Source: a virus
Strand: one strand, 5' to 3'
DNA: 50,065 nucleotides
Virus record (IMG/VR): IMGVR_UViG_3300037070_005649
Coordinates: 1-50,065 of that record
Positions 30,903-42,600 of this stretch are shown here, one piece after another. Every line of letters begins with the position of its first letter. The first letter of the stretch is position 1. The notes beneath the pieces are model-generated. The model was not told the origin of the DNA. It did no database searches and worked only from the letters and a program-made list of their open reading frames with translations. The position numbers were made by a program, and so were the translations under genes.

Positions 30903-32736
30903 GCGGTTCCAGGAGGGCGACGTCTATCTGCGCGAGGACTACTTCAAGGTATTCTTCCGTTACGATAGCGCGGCCGAGAAGTTCTACCGCAAGTTCATGG
31001 ACAACCCCGGGGTCGAGAAAGAAGTCCACTATAGTAACGGTTTGCTCAACGAGGCGCTCCAGACCGGTGAGGAGGTCACGGCGGAGGAGTACCAGGCTGG
31101 GCGGCCGGGGGCGCCGCCGGGCAAGTCACCAAATACCGAGGGTGACCTGGATTTTAGTGTGGCCACCGGCACGGACCTCGACGTGTGGGTGGCCAGGTTC
31201 GCCTTCGAGGAGGGGCAGCACCCACGGGACGCCGGCGGCAGGTTCGCGCCGGCGGGTGGTGGAGCGGATGCCCTGTCCCATGAGTTGTTCAGCAATGGCG
31301 ACTATATATTTCATCGCATAACGGATCAGAACGAATTGGACGGGGCCACTACAGACCTATTCGGCAGGCCACTTACGAACAAAGAGATTAGCAACTTGGT
31401 GGGGGCAATAGACGGGGCCACGCTGAGGGTGTATGCCGCTCATATGAGGGTCCCTATCGCGGGTGTCGCCTCGTCTATCACTGTCGAAGTGGAGCACCCG
31501 CTGTATCGGCAGCGCCGGGAGATTATCAAGGATAGGGACGGGAAGACCATCATCAGGAACAAGTCGTTCACCGCCGTCCCTAATGCTCCATATGGGATGG
31601 GTACACGAATTACAGCAAAACAAGTTCAAACAGCCAGGGCATTGGGGGTGGATCGTATTGAAACATGGGCGGCTGGTGGGCCGGCGGAGTCTGCCAACAA
31701 TGGGTACTACACCTGGCCGCGGCTTGGGTATGAAATGCCGCTGATCGGCGGCACCCTAGACGCGGCATGGGCTGCCGGGTTCGAAGGCGCTAAGACAACG
31801 ATTGACCTCATGCGGGCGCCAGGCGGAGCTAAATGGTGGGAAAAACACGGTACTGGTGGATTGGCGAAATTCGACCTGGACCCGGATAGTGCGTCTTCCC
31901 AGGTACTGGACAATTATCTCGAGGAACGGGGTGTGCGGCTAGGCGGATCAGCGGCGTTCAGGTCCGACATGGAAACGTGGCAAGAGGAAGCGGCGTTCGC
32001 CTTTGACGAAGCCGAGCACCCGCGGGACGCGGCTGGCAAGTTCGCCACAGCCGCCGGCGGCGGGGCAGATGCTTTATCGGCGGCCATGTTCGGCAGCCAT
32101 AAACGGGAGTTCAAGGTCGAGGACGAGGAGGAGTTGCTCGCGGCTCAGGAGCACCTGTTCGGTAAGGCCATAACTAACGACGAGATCGCCGACCTGGTTG
32201 GCGCGGCGGATGGGGCCACCTTAGGGATAGAGGCCTACTACAATTACCATGCCTCCACTGAGTCACACATCACGGTGGAGGTAGACCACCCGTGGTATAC
32301 TCAAAACCGGGTGATATGCAAGTCGCCTGCCGGGGAGCTGGTCATCTACAACAAGTCGTTCGAGGCCGAGAAGGACGCCCCGGCGGGCATGGGGACGCGG
32401 ATCATAGCCAGGCAGGTTCAGGCAGCCCGGGCCATGGGCGTCAAGCGGCTCGAGACATGGGGCGCCGGTAGTTTCAATGGGAGCATGAATGGGTATTACA
32501 CGTGGCCGCGGCTAGGATATGTGGCGGAGCTGGACTACACCCAGAGGGAGATGGCGCGGGAGGCCGGGCTTGGGGAGGTTGAGACCACGGCGGACGTCAT
32601 GCGGGCGCCGGGCGGGCCGGCCTGGTGGAAGAGGAACGGGTCCGCTGGAGTGATGAAGTTTGACCTGGACCCGGACAGTGTGTCCTCCCAGGCGCTGGAA
32701 TACTACCTCGAGGAAAAGGGGGTGAAATTGTCATGA
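30886..32736 (+). CDS. Protein with two GNAT-like domains, candidate virion effector (616 aa)
   Basis: I use the ATG at 30886, overlapping the previous stop, with GGGGG upstream. An N-terminal 85-residue helical domain of unknown kind is followed by EGDLDFSV and FAFEEGQHPRDAGGRFA. Domain 1 (about 31330-31930) and domain 2 (about 32130-32736) are homologous. Each has a strand-rich start, then YGMGTRITAKQVQTARALG or AGMGTRIIARQVQAARAMG (the acetyl-CoA pyrophosphate-loop-like motif of GNAT folds), RIETW, and NGYYTWPRLGY. They end FDLDPDS(A/V)SSQ...YLEE(R/K)GV(R/K)L. A second signature copy, FAFDEAEHPRDAAGKFA, separates them. Likely an internal head protein with transferase activity; the substrate is unknown. 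Confidence 0.62.
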   Translation: MGVSSKRFQEGDVYLREDYFKVFFRYDSAAEKFYRKFMDNPGVEKEVHYSNGLLNEALQTGEEVTAEEYQAGRPGAPPGKSPNTEGDLDFSVATGTDLDVWVARFAFEEGQHPRDAGGRFAPAGGGADALSHELFSNGDYIFHRITDQNELDGATTDLFGRPLTNKEISNLVGAIDGATLRVYAAHMRVPIAGVASSITVEVEHPLYRQRREIIKDRDGKTIIRNKSFTAVPNAPYGMGTRITAKQVQTARALGVDRIETWAAGGPAESANNGYYTWPRLGYEMPLIGGTLDAAWAAGFEGAKTTIDLMRAPGGAKWWEKHGTGGLAKFDLDPDSASSQVLDNYLEERGVRLGGSAAFRSDMETWQEEAAFAFDEAEHPRDAAGKFATAAGGGADALSAAMFGSHKREFKVEDEEELLAAQEHLFGKAITNDEIADLVGAADGATLGIEAYYNYHASTESHITVEVDHPWYTQNRVICKSPAGELVIYNKSFEAEKDAPAGMGTRIIARQVQAARAMGVKRLETWGAGSFNGSMNGYYTWPRLGYVAELDYTQREMAREAGLGEVETTADVMRAPGGPAWWKRNGSAGVMKFDLDPDSVSSQALEYYLEEKGVKLS

Positions 32737-32867
32737 CGGAACCGAACAAGGACAAGGGGGTCGAGGAGCCGCCCAAGCTGACGCCGGCGGATGAGCGGGC
32801 GCTGGACAGGGCATGGGCCAAGGTCCGCGACAAGCCCAAGGCGCCGCCACCGCCTAAGGAGAAGTAA
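32733..32867 (+). CDS. Very small charged protein (44 aa)
   Basis: The ATG at 32733 overlaps the previous stop (ATGA). The product is all charged/proline residues around one short helix (TPADERALDRAWAKVRD) and ends KAPPPPKEK. It has no fold signature. It sits between two GNAT-like genes and carries the strong ribosome site AAGGAGAAG of the next gene at its end. It may be a linker remnant of a split fusion or a small accessory. Confidence 0.5.
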   Translation: MTEPNKDKGVEEPPKLTPADERALDRAWAKVRDKPKAPPPPKEK

Positions 32868-32868
32868 C

Positions 32869-33693
32869 GTGTCGTACGACGGCGACCTGGACGACGCTGG
32901 TGTCGCGGCGCCGGCGCATATCGACATGTCGGGGTGGGCTATGTTCTCGTTCGACGAGAACGAGGCCCGTGACAAAGCGGGGAAGTGGACCAAGGCTGGC
33001 GGTGAGGGCGCCGGTGACGCCCTCTCGCAGCAGTTGTTCGGCAAGGGCGAGCGGGCGTTCAAGGCGCCCGGCGATAAGAGGCTGGCCACGGCCACGGAGG
33101 AGCTCTTCGGCAAAGCCGTGACCAAGGACCAGATCGCGGACCTGGCCGGCGCGACGAACGGGGCCATCGTGAAGATAACCTTGGGCCAGTCCGGTGTTGG
33201 CGGCGTGTGGAGGACCATCGTCAAGGTGGACGTGAAGCACGCGCTGTATACGCAGAAGCGCGAGATCGTCAAGGGCAAGGACGGCAAGCTCGTCGTCAAG
33301 AACAAGTCGTTCTACTCCACCGAAGAGGCGCCGCCGGGCATGGGAACGCGAATGATGGCGAAGCAGGTGGAGACCGCCAGAGAGTTAGGCGTCGCGCAGC
33401 TCGAGACGTGGGCCGACGGCAACAAGCACTCGCACAACAACGGGTACTACACGTGGCCGCGGCTGGGGTACGACATGCCATTGCCTGATTATTTCACGCT
33501 CATGGCGGAAAAGAACGGGTTCAAAAGTCCTAAAACGGTGACTGATCTTATGTGTCAACCAGGCGGGGCTGAATGGTGGAAGGAATGGGGCCGTGGCGGG
33601 GCCGCGACGTTCGACCTGGACCCCGACAGTGTGTCCTCACAGGTGCATGCCGCCTACCTCGAGGAGAAGGGGGTGAGGCTTGGCACTGCTTGA
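32869..33693 (+). CDS. Single GNAT-like domain protein, candidate virion effector (274 aa)
   Basis: The GTG at 32869 has AAGGAG ten bases upstream. The N-terminus has SYDGDLDDAG and WAMFSFDENEARDKAGKWTK, matching the signature in neighbouring genes. The domain (about 33080-33690) is a third copy of the one in the preceding large gene: PGMGTRMMAKQVETARELG, QLETWADG, NGYYTWPRLGYDMPL, then FDLDPDSVSSQ and YLEEKGVRLG at the end. This reads as an ancestral single-domain version next to its tandem duplication. Acetyltransferase activity is inferred from the GxGxR-like loop, not proven. Confidence 0.62.
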   Translation: MSYDGDLDDAGVAAPAHIDMSGWAMFSFDENEARDKAGKWTKAGGEGAGDALSQQLFGKGERAFKAPGDKRLATATEELFGKAVTKDQIADLAGATNGAIVKITLGQSGVGGVWRTIVKVDVKHALYTQKREIVKGKDGKLVVKNKSFYSTEEAPPGMGTRMMAKQVETARELGVAQLETWADGNKHSHNNGYYTWPRLGYDMPLPDYFTLMAEKNGFKSPKTVTDLMCQPGGAEWWKEWGRGGAATFDLDPDSVSSQVHAAYLEEKGVRLGTA

Positions 33694-36600
33694 CAAACCA
33701 GGCCTGGTGTGGACCAGCGTGGTCGACGACCATGACGCGGATCTTGATGGGTGGGCGGCCTTCGCCTTTGAGGCCGAGAAGCACCCGCGTGGCCCTGACG
33801 GCAAGTTTATATCGCGTGAGAATATCACCGAGCAGCTGATCGCCAAGGGCTCGGAGCTCGGCGCGTCTGGTGCGGCCAAGGTGGCGGCCGTCAATATGGC
33901 CGAGGCGGCCATCGCCGAGGGTACTGCAACGGCCATTGCCTGGAACCAGGCCGTGGCGCACCTGGAGAGCTTGACACCGGCGAAGGCCGACTTTGCCACC
34001 CCTGCTGACTATGCCGCCCATGCCGCACTCAAGGCTAAGGGTACGGCGGAGGCCATGGACCCATCCTGGGCCCTGACGGCGGGTGAGGCGGGCAAGAAGC
34101 AGTCCTTCGGCGCGGTGTTAGTTGATGATACCGGACGCTTCCTCCTTCGCGAGCCGTCCGGCCACTACGGCGGTTATGCGTGGACTTTCGCTAAAGGCGG
34201 GGGCCACGCTGGGGAGAACCCGGTCGACGTGGCCGTTCGTGAGGTAGAGGAAGAAACGGGCCATACTCCGGTCCTAATCGGCACGGTCCCGGGCAAGTTC
34301 GCCGGCGACACCACGCTGAATCGGTTCTTCCTCGCCAAGTCCGGCGGCCACGACCCGTCCAAGATGGACGAAGAGACGGCCAGCGTTAAGTGGGCGACCC
34401 CCGAGGAGGCCGCGGCCCTGATCGGCCAGACCACCTCCGCCAAAGGCAAGGCGCGGGACCTGGCACTCCTGGCGGCTGCGCAGGAGGCTCTGGCCACTCA
34501 GGGGCAGCCAAAGGCCCAGTCGGAACCCCCTGAGACCGTAGCAGGGCCCGTGGTGACCCCAGGCGGCGTCCAGCTGCACGTCGTCGGCGGCCCCAAGTGG
34601 GCGGCACGGGCCGCGGCAGGTTGGACGACCTCGGAGACCGGCACAACCGGAAAGCTGAACCTGGTAGCCCCCGATGGTGAAGTCGCCGGTCAGATATATC
34701 CGGACAATAAGGGCGGCTATAAGGCGGTGCAGGCCGGCGGGATGCACCTAGGCGGGTCCAAGAAGTCACAGGATGCGGCATTGGAGGCGGTGGCGGCGGC
34801 ACATGTGTCCAGCGGCAAAAAGCCGGGTGCCCAGCTAGGCAATCAGAATGCCTACAAGGGTGGACCGACTGTGGCGGAGCCTGGTGGCAAGATCAGTATC
34901 GAAGAGGCCGCCGCCGAGCAGCAGGCCCTGACCGATGCCATGACGCCGGAGGACTGGGCTGAGATTATTGCGGAAGACCTGGGTGAGGATGAGGATGAAA
35001 AAGACCTGATATATCAGGTAGAATCGGTTCACAAAGAATTTGCGAAATGGGAGGTGAACCAGGCTGCTGGATGGACATTAAGCGGCTTCGGCACTATGGA
35101 GCTCAAAAACCCATCCGGGGCCGTTGTCGGCGTTATATCCAGCGCCAGCGGCAAATGGCTAATAGTGTCGGGGCCAGGCCAAGGGCCTAAGTCGTACCCA
35201 AGCTGGTCGGCCACCACTAACGCTATGATAGCGGCCTACAAGGCTGCCGGGCCCGTGGCAACCCAAGGGGGCGACCTGGGAGAGGGCCCGTATGGCACAT
35301 GGCCGACGGCAGAGAACGTGCCAGTCGCAGAGTCCGTCGCCGAGGCCGGTCTTTCCGACCCTGAGGACGGGACCCACCTTCACCCGGACGCCAAGCCTTC
35401 TGCCGCGGTCGGGCCGGCCTCCAATCCGTACGGCTGGGTGTTCAAGAAGGGGTCGCAGTGGGCAGCCCTGGCGCCTGACGGGTCGTCGAAGAACTTCTCC
35501 AGTGCCAAGAAGGCCGGGGCCTATCTCGGGACCAAGGCGGGCGCGGACGCCGCGGCAGAGGTGTCGAGCGGGAAGGCGCCCGGGGGCCAACCCGGGAATC
35601 AGAATGCTTACAAAGGCGGTAGTGCCCAGCAGGAGAAGGATAGGTGGGCCGCCCGTAATGACGCCGGGTGGACGGCGGTCAAGCACCCCGGCAACTCCAA
35701 TCGGCATGATGTTAAGGCCCCCGGTGGTGAGCTGGTCGGCCGTGCGGAGTACAACGACGATACCGGCTACTTCCAGGCCTATGACTCTAATGGCACACTC
35801 CTTGGGGACGACTATGCTACCAGGGCCACGGCTTTAAACGCAGTGGCGACGGTCTATAGTAACAAGAAGCCCGGGGCGCAACCAGGGAATCAGAACGCCT
35901 ACAAGGGTGGGGCCGCGTGGCAGGAGAACGACAAGTGGAATGGCCTTGAGGCCACGGGGTGGGACTCGGTTCAGGACACGAGTAACACCCACCGGTATAA
36001 TATCAAAGCCCCTGGCGGTCAGCCGGTCGGTCGTATAGAGTACCGCGACGCTGACGGCCACTACTCGGCCTATGACGTCAACAGCGTTTTCCTTGGCAAC
36101 TACGACATTAGGGCGAGGGCCCAGAACGCCGTCGTGGCAGCCCACAACAGTAAGAATGCCCTTGAGGGAGCGCTGGGTGCCGCCGGCTGGACGAAGGGCG
36201 AGGGAATACTCGGCGGGTCGAAAGTGGTAGCCCCTAACGGCGAAGTCGCCGGCTCCGTGTGGCTGGACGGCAACGGGAATTGGGCGGCGGTCGACGCCGC
36301 CGGGAAGGAGATCGGCGGTCACAAGAAGTCGCAGGAGGCGGCTCTAAAGGCAGTGGCGGATGCGTCGGGGTATGCCGCGGCGCTGAAGAGCGGGAAGAAG
36401 CCAGGGGCTCAACCTGGCAATAAGAACGCGTACAAGGGGGGCCCGACCGCCCTCGAATCGGACAAGTGGTGGTCAGCGGTCAGCGCCGGTTGGTCCCTTG
36501 AGGGCGAGGGCACCATGACGGTCAAGGACCCGACCGGGGCTACCGTCGGGCTCGTGTCGAACGCCGATGGCCGCTGGAAGGGGTACTACACCGCCACGGC

Positions 36601-39600
36601 CGGGCCGATCCAGGACCTTGGGGTCCAGCCGCACTGGTCCACCGCTGCGAACGCCGTCAAGGCCGCCCACGAGGAGCAGGGCGGTACGATGGGGGTTGCC
36701 CACGGGGCCGAGGCCGACCCGGATGCCAAGGAGGCGGCGATCGCCCAGTGGGGCGTGCTGAAGGACCAGGGGTGGTCCCTCGAGGCGACCATCGGCGGCA
36801 TTGTCGCCGGCATGGCCACTGTCACGGCCCCGAACGGCTCCGCCGCCGGCTACGTGAAGCCGTCCGCCAGCGTCGGGGCCTGGGACGCTGTCAACACGAT
36901 GAACCAGCCGATCTCCACCCACACCAAGAAGGGGTGGGCGGTGTTGGCCGTCGTTAAGGACTGGCAGGAGAACAAGGCCGCCGCGGATCAACTGGCCGAA
37001 GAGGTGAGCATATCGCACCCGGCCCACCCGCCGCTGATGGCCCCGGTGCAGGCGACGGGGGCCATCGCCGACGCGTGGGCCGCCCATAGGGCCGCCCTGG
37101 TGGCCAAGGGCCTTCCGCCGGGCGAGCCGGGGCTGCCGGGGCTGCACAAGGCTGCGATTGACTCTGAGCTTGAGGCGGCGATCGGCCAGTCTGACATATC
37201 GGGCACCACTCCCACGACCCAGGGTGGGTCATGGGCTAACCCCGCGGAGTGGCAGCCTGGTGGGACGTGGTCGAACCACCTCGTGCCCAAGCTGGTGGCG
37301 CTCGGCGTCGATCCAAATACGGCCACCGAGTCTGTTACCAACTACCACAACCTCCACGGGGCAGGGACAGCCGCGGTCGGCGGCGACCCGGCCGTGGCGT
37401 GGGGCAAGCAGCTCGCCGCTGGGTGGTCGGCGCAGACTAATGGAATTGGCAGCAGTGCCGAGGTATACCCGCCCGGCGGCGGCATGTCCGTGGGTTACGC
37501 GGTCAAGCAGACGGATGGGACGTGGGCGGCTGTCGGCACCACCACTGGGGTTGGGGTGGACCTCGGTAACCATGCGACCAAGGAGGGGGCCCTGGCGGCG
37601 ATCGTGACGGGCAAGAAGCCCGGGGCCCAGCCAGGTAACAAGAACGCCTACAAGGGCGAGTCCCTTGAGCGCGAGGGCAAGAAGTGGGCCAAGAACGAGG
37701 GTAAGGGGTTCTGGTTCGAGAACAGCCCGCTACCCGACGGCACGCCGTCCAAGTCGGTGAAGGACCCTGGCGAGGCGGACATTGGTCGGATCGTGTCTGG
37801 CGACGGTGACAACTGGCACGCCCTAGGGCCAGACGGTGCCGCCCTCGGCACGTACGACAGTCGGTTCGGCGCCCTCAACGCTGTTGTCCACGCGGCCGCC
37901 CAGCCCGCCAGCGGCAAGGCGCCCGGGGCCCAGCCCGGTAATAAGAATGCGTGGAAGGGCGGGCCGCACGACATACCTGGTATGTCGGATCATGAGCACG
38001 CGGCGATCGAGGTACTTAAGGGCGGGCCACTTGCCTATTCCGAGGTCCAGGCTGCCTGGCCATCGGATATGGACAAGACGTACGCGGCTCAGGCCCTTCA
38101 CAGCCTCGAGGGCCGTGACCTGGCGGAGCAGAGCCAGGATGGGACATGGCACCTGACTACGATACCAACGCCGGCGGCCAGTGGCGACCTGGACCAGCCG
38201 GCGCCTGTTACGACGGCCGGCGGTTACGTAGCGGAGCCATCTGAATTTTATCCTGGCACGCATAACGTTAAGGACCCTGTTGGTCTCACTATCGGTTCCC
38301 TGACGATTGGCCCGTCCGGTTACAAGGCGATGACGGGCACGAAGAGCCTCGGCTACTACGACTCGATGGACAAGGCGTTGGCTGCGGTTGAGACGGCACA
38401 TAAGGGGGCATCGACCACATATCAGCCCGGCACCTACAACGAGGAGGCGACCAAATGGCACGGGCTCACGGACAATGGGTGGGCGACCGAATTCGTAGAC
38501 TCGAAGACTTTCAAGGTGTTGGCACCTGGCGGAGTCCACGCTGGGACCAGCCTTGAGGACGACGACGGGAATTTCGCCGCCCATGGGCCCAATGGGGAGT
38601 CGCTCGGCACCTTCCTGTACCATGTGGATGCCGTTAACGCCGTCGCAGAGGCCTACAGTGGGAAGAAGCCCGGGGCGCAGTTGGGCAACCAGAATGCCTA
38701 CAAGGGGGGCCCGTCCGGAGACGAGCTGCACAAGTGGGTGCAGCAGCATGTAGCGGCTGGGTGGGACCATGCCTACTCCATGCTCAACGGCGAGGAGGTC
38801 GACAACGTCTACTCGCCGGCCGGCATCAAGGGCGGGTACATCAAGGAGGAGACGGTCGACGGTAATAACATCCACACGGCGACCGCCCCCGACGGCACGG
38901 CGTTGGGCTCCTTCGACAACCACTATGCCGCCATGAACGCCATCGTGCAGTACCACAAGGACGTGGGGTACGAGTCGCTATCTGACAAGGGCCCCATCGC
39001 CCTCGGCAGCGGTATGGAGGGTATGGTAGAGGAGGGGAGCGACGACATCCGGGTCATGCATGAGGACCATGGCCACGTCGGCTGGCTGTCACCGGGGGCG
39101 TCCGGCACATGGAAGGCGATCGGCAAAGATGGGATGTTGTTGGTAGCCGGCCTGGACAGGGAGGAGGCGGCCAAGGCGCTCCTGAACGACGCCGTCACTG
39201 GTGCAGGAACGGCAGAGGCCGACGCGGCGGAGGCGGCCGATGCGGCGGCTGATGCAGCGGCACCGCCGCACTACCAGGAGGCCAGCGAGGGCAATGGCCA
39301 CATAGAGGCGGCCAAGTGGAAGGAGCGCGAGGACGCCGGGTGGACGACGGTTGTATCCGGCATGGGCTCCGAGGCTACCATCCAGGAACCGGGTGGGATG
39401 GTGGTCGGCTCGGCCGTCATGGACATCGAGGGTTACTGGACGGCCAAGGGCGCGGACGGCGGGACAATTGGTACCTACCTCTACCACACTGCCGCCCTCA
39501 ATGCCGTGGCCCACGCCCACGATGGTGGGATAGGTAAGAAGCCTGGGGCTCAGCCTGGTAACCAGAACGCCGACGCCAAATGGGCTATCGCCACCGTCGA

Positions 39601-42600
39601 CGGGTGGGGAACATCCGTCTTTGACGACGATGGCAATATGGAGGTTTATGCGCCAAATGGGGAAACGGTTGGGAAGATCCAGCTCAGCGATACGGTAGAT
39701 GCTACTGTACTTGGCGAAGATGGCCTTAGCCACGATATTGGCCAGTTTGGCACTATCACGGATGCCAAGAATGCCATAGTCTCGTACCACAGCGGCAAGA
39801 AACCAGGCGCCCAGCCAGGGAACAAGAACGCATACAAGGGCGGGCCTGACCTGGAGGAACAGGCCAAGTGGGAGGCGCACGTCGACGAGGAGAATTGGCA
39901 GGAGTCGTACGGTGCCGGTGAGGAGCTACTACTCACCTCGCCGGAAGGTGATACCGCCGGGACCGTCCACGAGAACGAGGACACCGGCAACTTCGATGCT
40001 ACCGCAGTCGACGGCGCGTATCTCGGCGAGTACATGACCTCGGCGGCCGCCAAGAACGCCGTCGCGCACTACCACGAACAGACCCAGAGTGGGCCAGGGC
40101 CAGCGATTCACCCCGATGCCATATGGGGCGGCCACGTCTCTGCCGGGTGGGGGTACCACGCCGAGGGCGACGAGATACATATAACTTCGCCCACCGGCAT
40201 CACGGTCGGCGTCCTCAGTGAAGGCCCGCATGGCCTCATAATGGCGCAGGTGGTGAATGGTCCCGACCTTGGTGCGTTCGATAATAGCGCAGAGGCCAGA
40301 AACGCCATAGTCGCCCACCATAGTGGCAAGGCGCCCGGAGCCCAACCGGGGAACCAGAACGCATACAAGAACGGGCCAGCCGACGAGGAGGCCGTGAAGT
40401 GGCAAGCCGGACCCGGCGGATCCAGTTGGTACATTGACAGTGAGGGTTCGGTGTACACCGGCGCCAATATGTTTGCCGGGCGTGTTGAGGAAACCGCTGA
40501 TGGTTGGAAGGCATACAAGGCTCATGGCGGAGAGGTAGGGACATATGCAACCAAGTTAGGGGCGTACAATGCGGTCGCGTGGTCCGCCGGATACCCCTAC
40601 CCGGGGCAGTATGAGGAGTCATACACCGAGGCCACGGCCGGAGACGTGGGCGACCTGGACGTCGCCGCGCCATCGGTTGCTGCGCCGGCCGCCGCAGACC
40701 TGACGGCGGCGATTGCGGCGATCGGCCCCACTGGGCCGGTCAAGCCGGCCGCCCCGTTGCCGTCGCTCGGGACACTGCCGAAGCCCGCGACCACCACCGA
40801 GCTCAAGGCCAAGGTGATGGAGCTCGTCGACCAGGGTTACTCCTCGGCCGACGTCGCGACCGCTCTCGGGGTCAAGCAGACCTACGTCTCGGACCACGCC
40901 TCACGAACACGTGCCCAGCGTAAGAAGGACGTCGCCGCCCTCCAGGCCGGTGCGGCTGCGGCTCCGGCCGCTCCGGCCACTCCGGCCACTCCTGTCAAGC
41001 CCTACGTAGCGACTGGCCCCGTGCCCGCCGGCTTCCCGGCCGAGCCGCACAAGTTGGAGTTCGTCAAGGCCCTTGGCGGGTCGACCGGGGCCAAGCAGTA
41101 TCGGGATGCCGAGGGCGGGCTGTGGGTGTTGAAGAAGGGTAAGTACGCGGACCACGTGAAGTCCGAGTCCGACGCCGATGCCGCCTACGCGGCCGCCGGC
41201 ATCGACGTGCCGGAGCACCACCTCTACGACACCGCGGAGGGGCCGCTGAAGGTCGCCAGGTGGGTAGAGGGCGTGGAGCTCGGCAAGTGGGCGGCGAAGG
41301 CCACGCCGGCCCAGAAGGCCGAGCTGGTCGCCAGGCTGCAGCGCGGGTTCGCCATGGACGCGCTCATGGGCAACTGGGACGTCACCGGGGCGTCCGCCGA
41401 CAATGTCAAGGTGGACGCCACGGGACGACCCTGGCGTATCGACAACGGCGGGTCAATGGACCACCGGGCGCAGGGGGAAAAGAAGGAGCCCGAGCAGTGG
41501 AACGAACACCCGACCGAGCTGTGGACGCTGGACGACCCTAGTAAGAAGACGGCGGAGTGGCTTGGTGCTCCCAGCCATGATACCAAGGTCGCCCAGATGA
41601 AGGACCTGTTGACCAGGCGGGCCTCTATTCTGGCGTCGATCCAGGACCCGGGGCGGCGCGGGGTCGTCGCCGGGCGGCTGGACTCCATGGCCAGAGTGGT
41701 CAAGGCGTCCGATGCGATGAAGGCCGACAATTTCTCGCAGAAGCACCGCGGGGAGTTCGCCCGCCACCAGGTCGGAATGGCGGCCCACGGGGCATTCGGG
41801 ATGCTGCCGAAAAAGCTCGTGCCGCAAGGCGGGCCCAAGTCCGTCACCCTCATCAACCCGGAGAACGGCGTAGCGTTCGACGGCATGCGGGCGGCCGGAT
41901 ACACTCCCGTGAAGCACTACACAGTCAATCTGGTGGAGGGGTCGCACGGGCAGGGGCAGAAGTGGAAGGAACAGGTCCTGGTCAATGGGGCGGTTGTCGG
42001 CACCGTCGAGAAGGTGTCCAGCGGCGTGTACAAGGCCACTGACTCTAAAGGGGAGGTCACGAGGTTTACCACGGGTTCGGCGGCAACCACGGCTATAGCG
42101 GAACCATACAAGGGGGCGGCAGCCGTGGCTGCCGGCGGCTCCAAGTTCAAGTCAATGACCGATGGCGTATACGACTACATCAAGCAGCAGGGCGGCAACC
42201 CGGAGATCATCAAGCAATGGACGGAGTCGCAGGGCGGCGGGTCGCAGTCCGGCCACTCGCTGGCGGTCAAGTACTACCTGGCCACGCAGAACTCCTCGGA
42301 CTTGCAAGGTGACTACTATTGGACCAGCGGTTTGGCCTCTTCCAAAGCGGAGTACGAGAAAAAGGTACAGAAGTACGGCGCAGACGTCTTCCGCAAAACG
42401 ATTGAGGCGTACCACGCGGCGACATATGAATTGCTGTCGCGGGTCGATTTGCCTCACCTCGACCGGGCCGCCGGCACTATCGAGGTGATGAGGTCCGAGC
42501 GGAAGGCCGTCGACAACGCCATGCAGAAGGCCGGCATACCGCAGTTGCCTCCCAGCGGCCCCAACAAAGTGGTCAAGGACCTGAACATCCTGTCCGGGCC

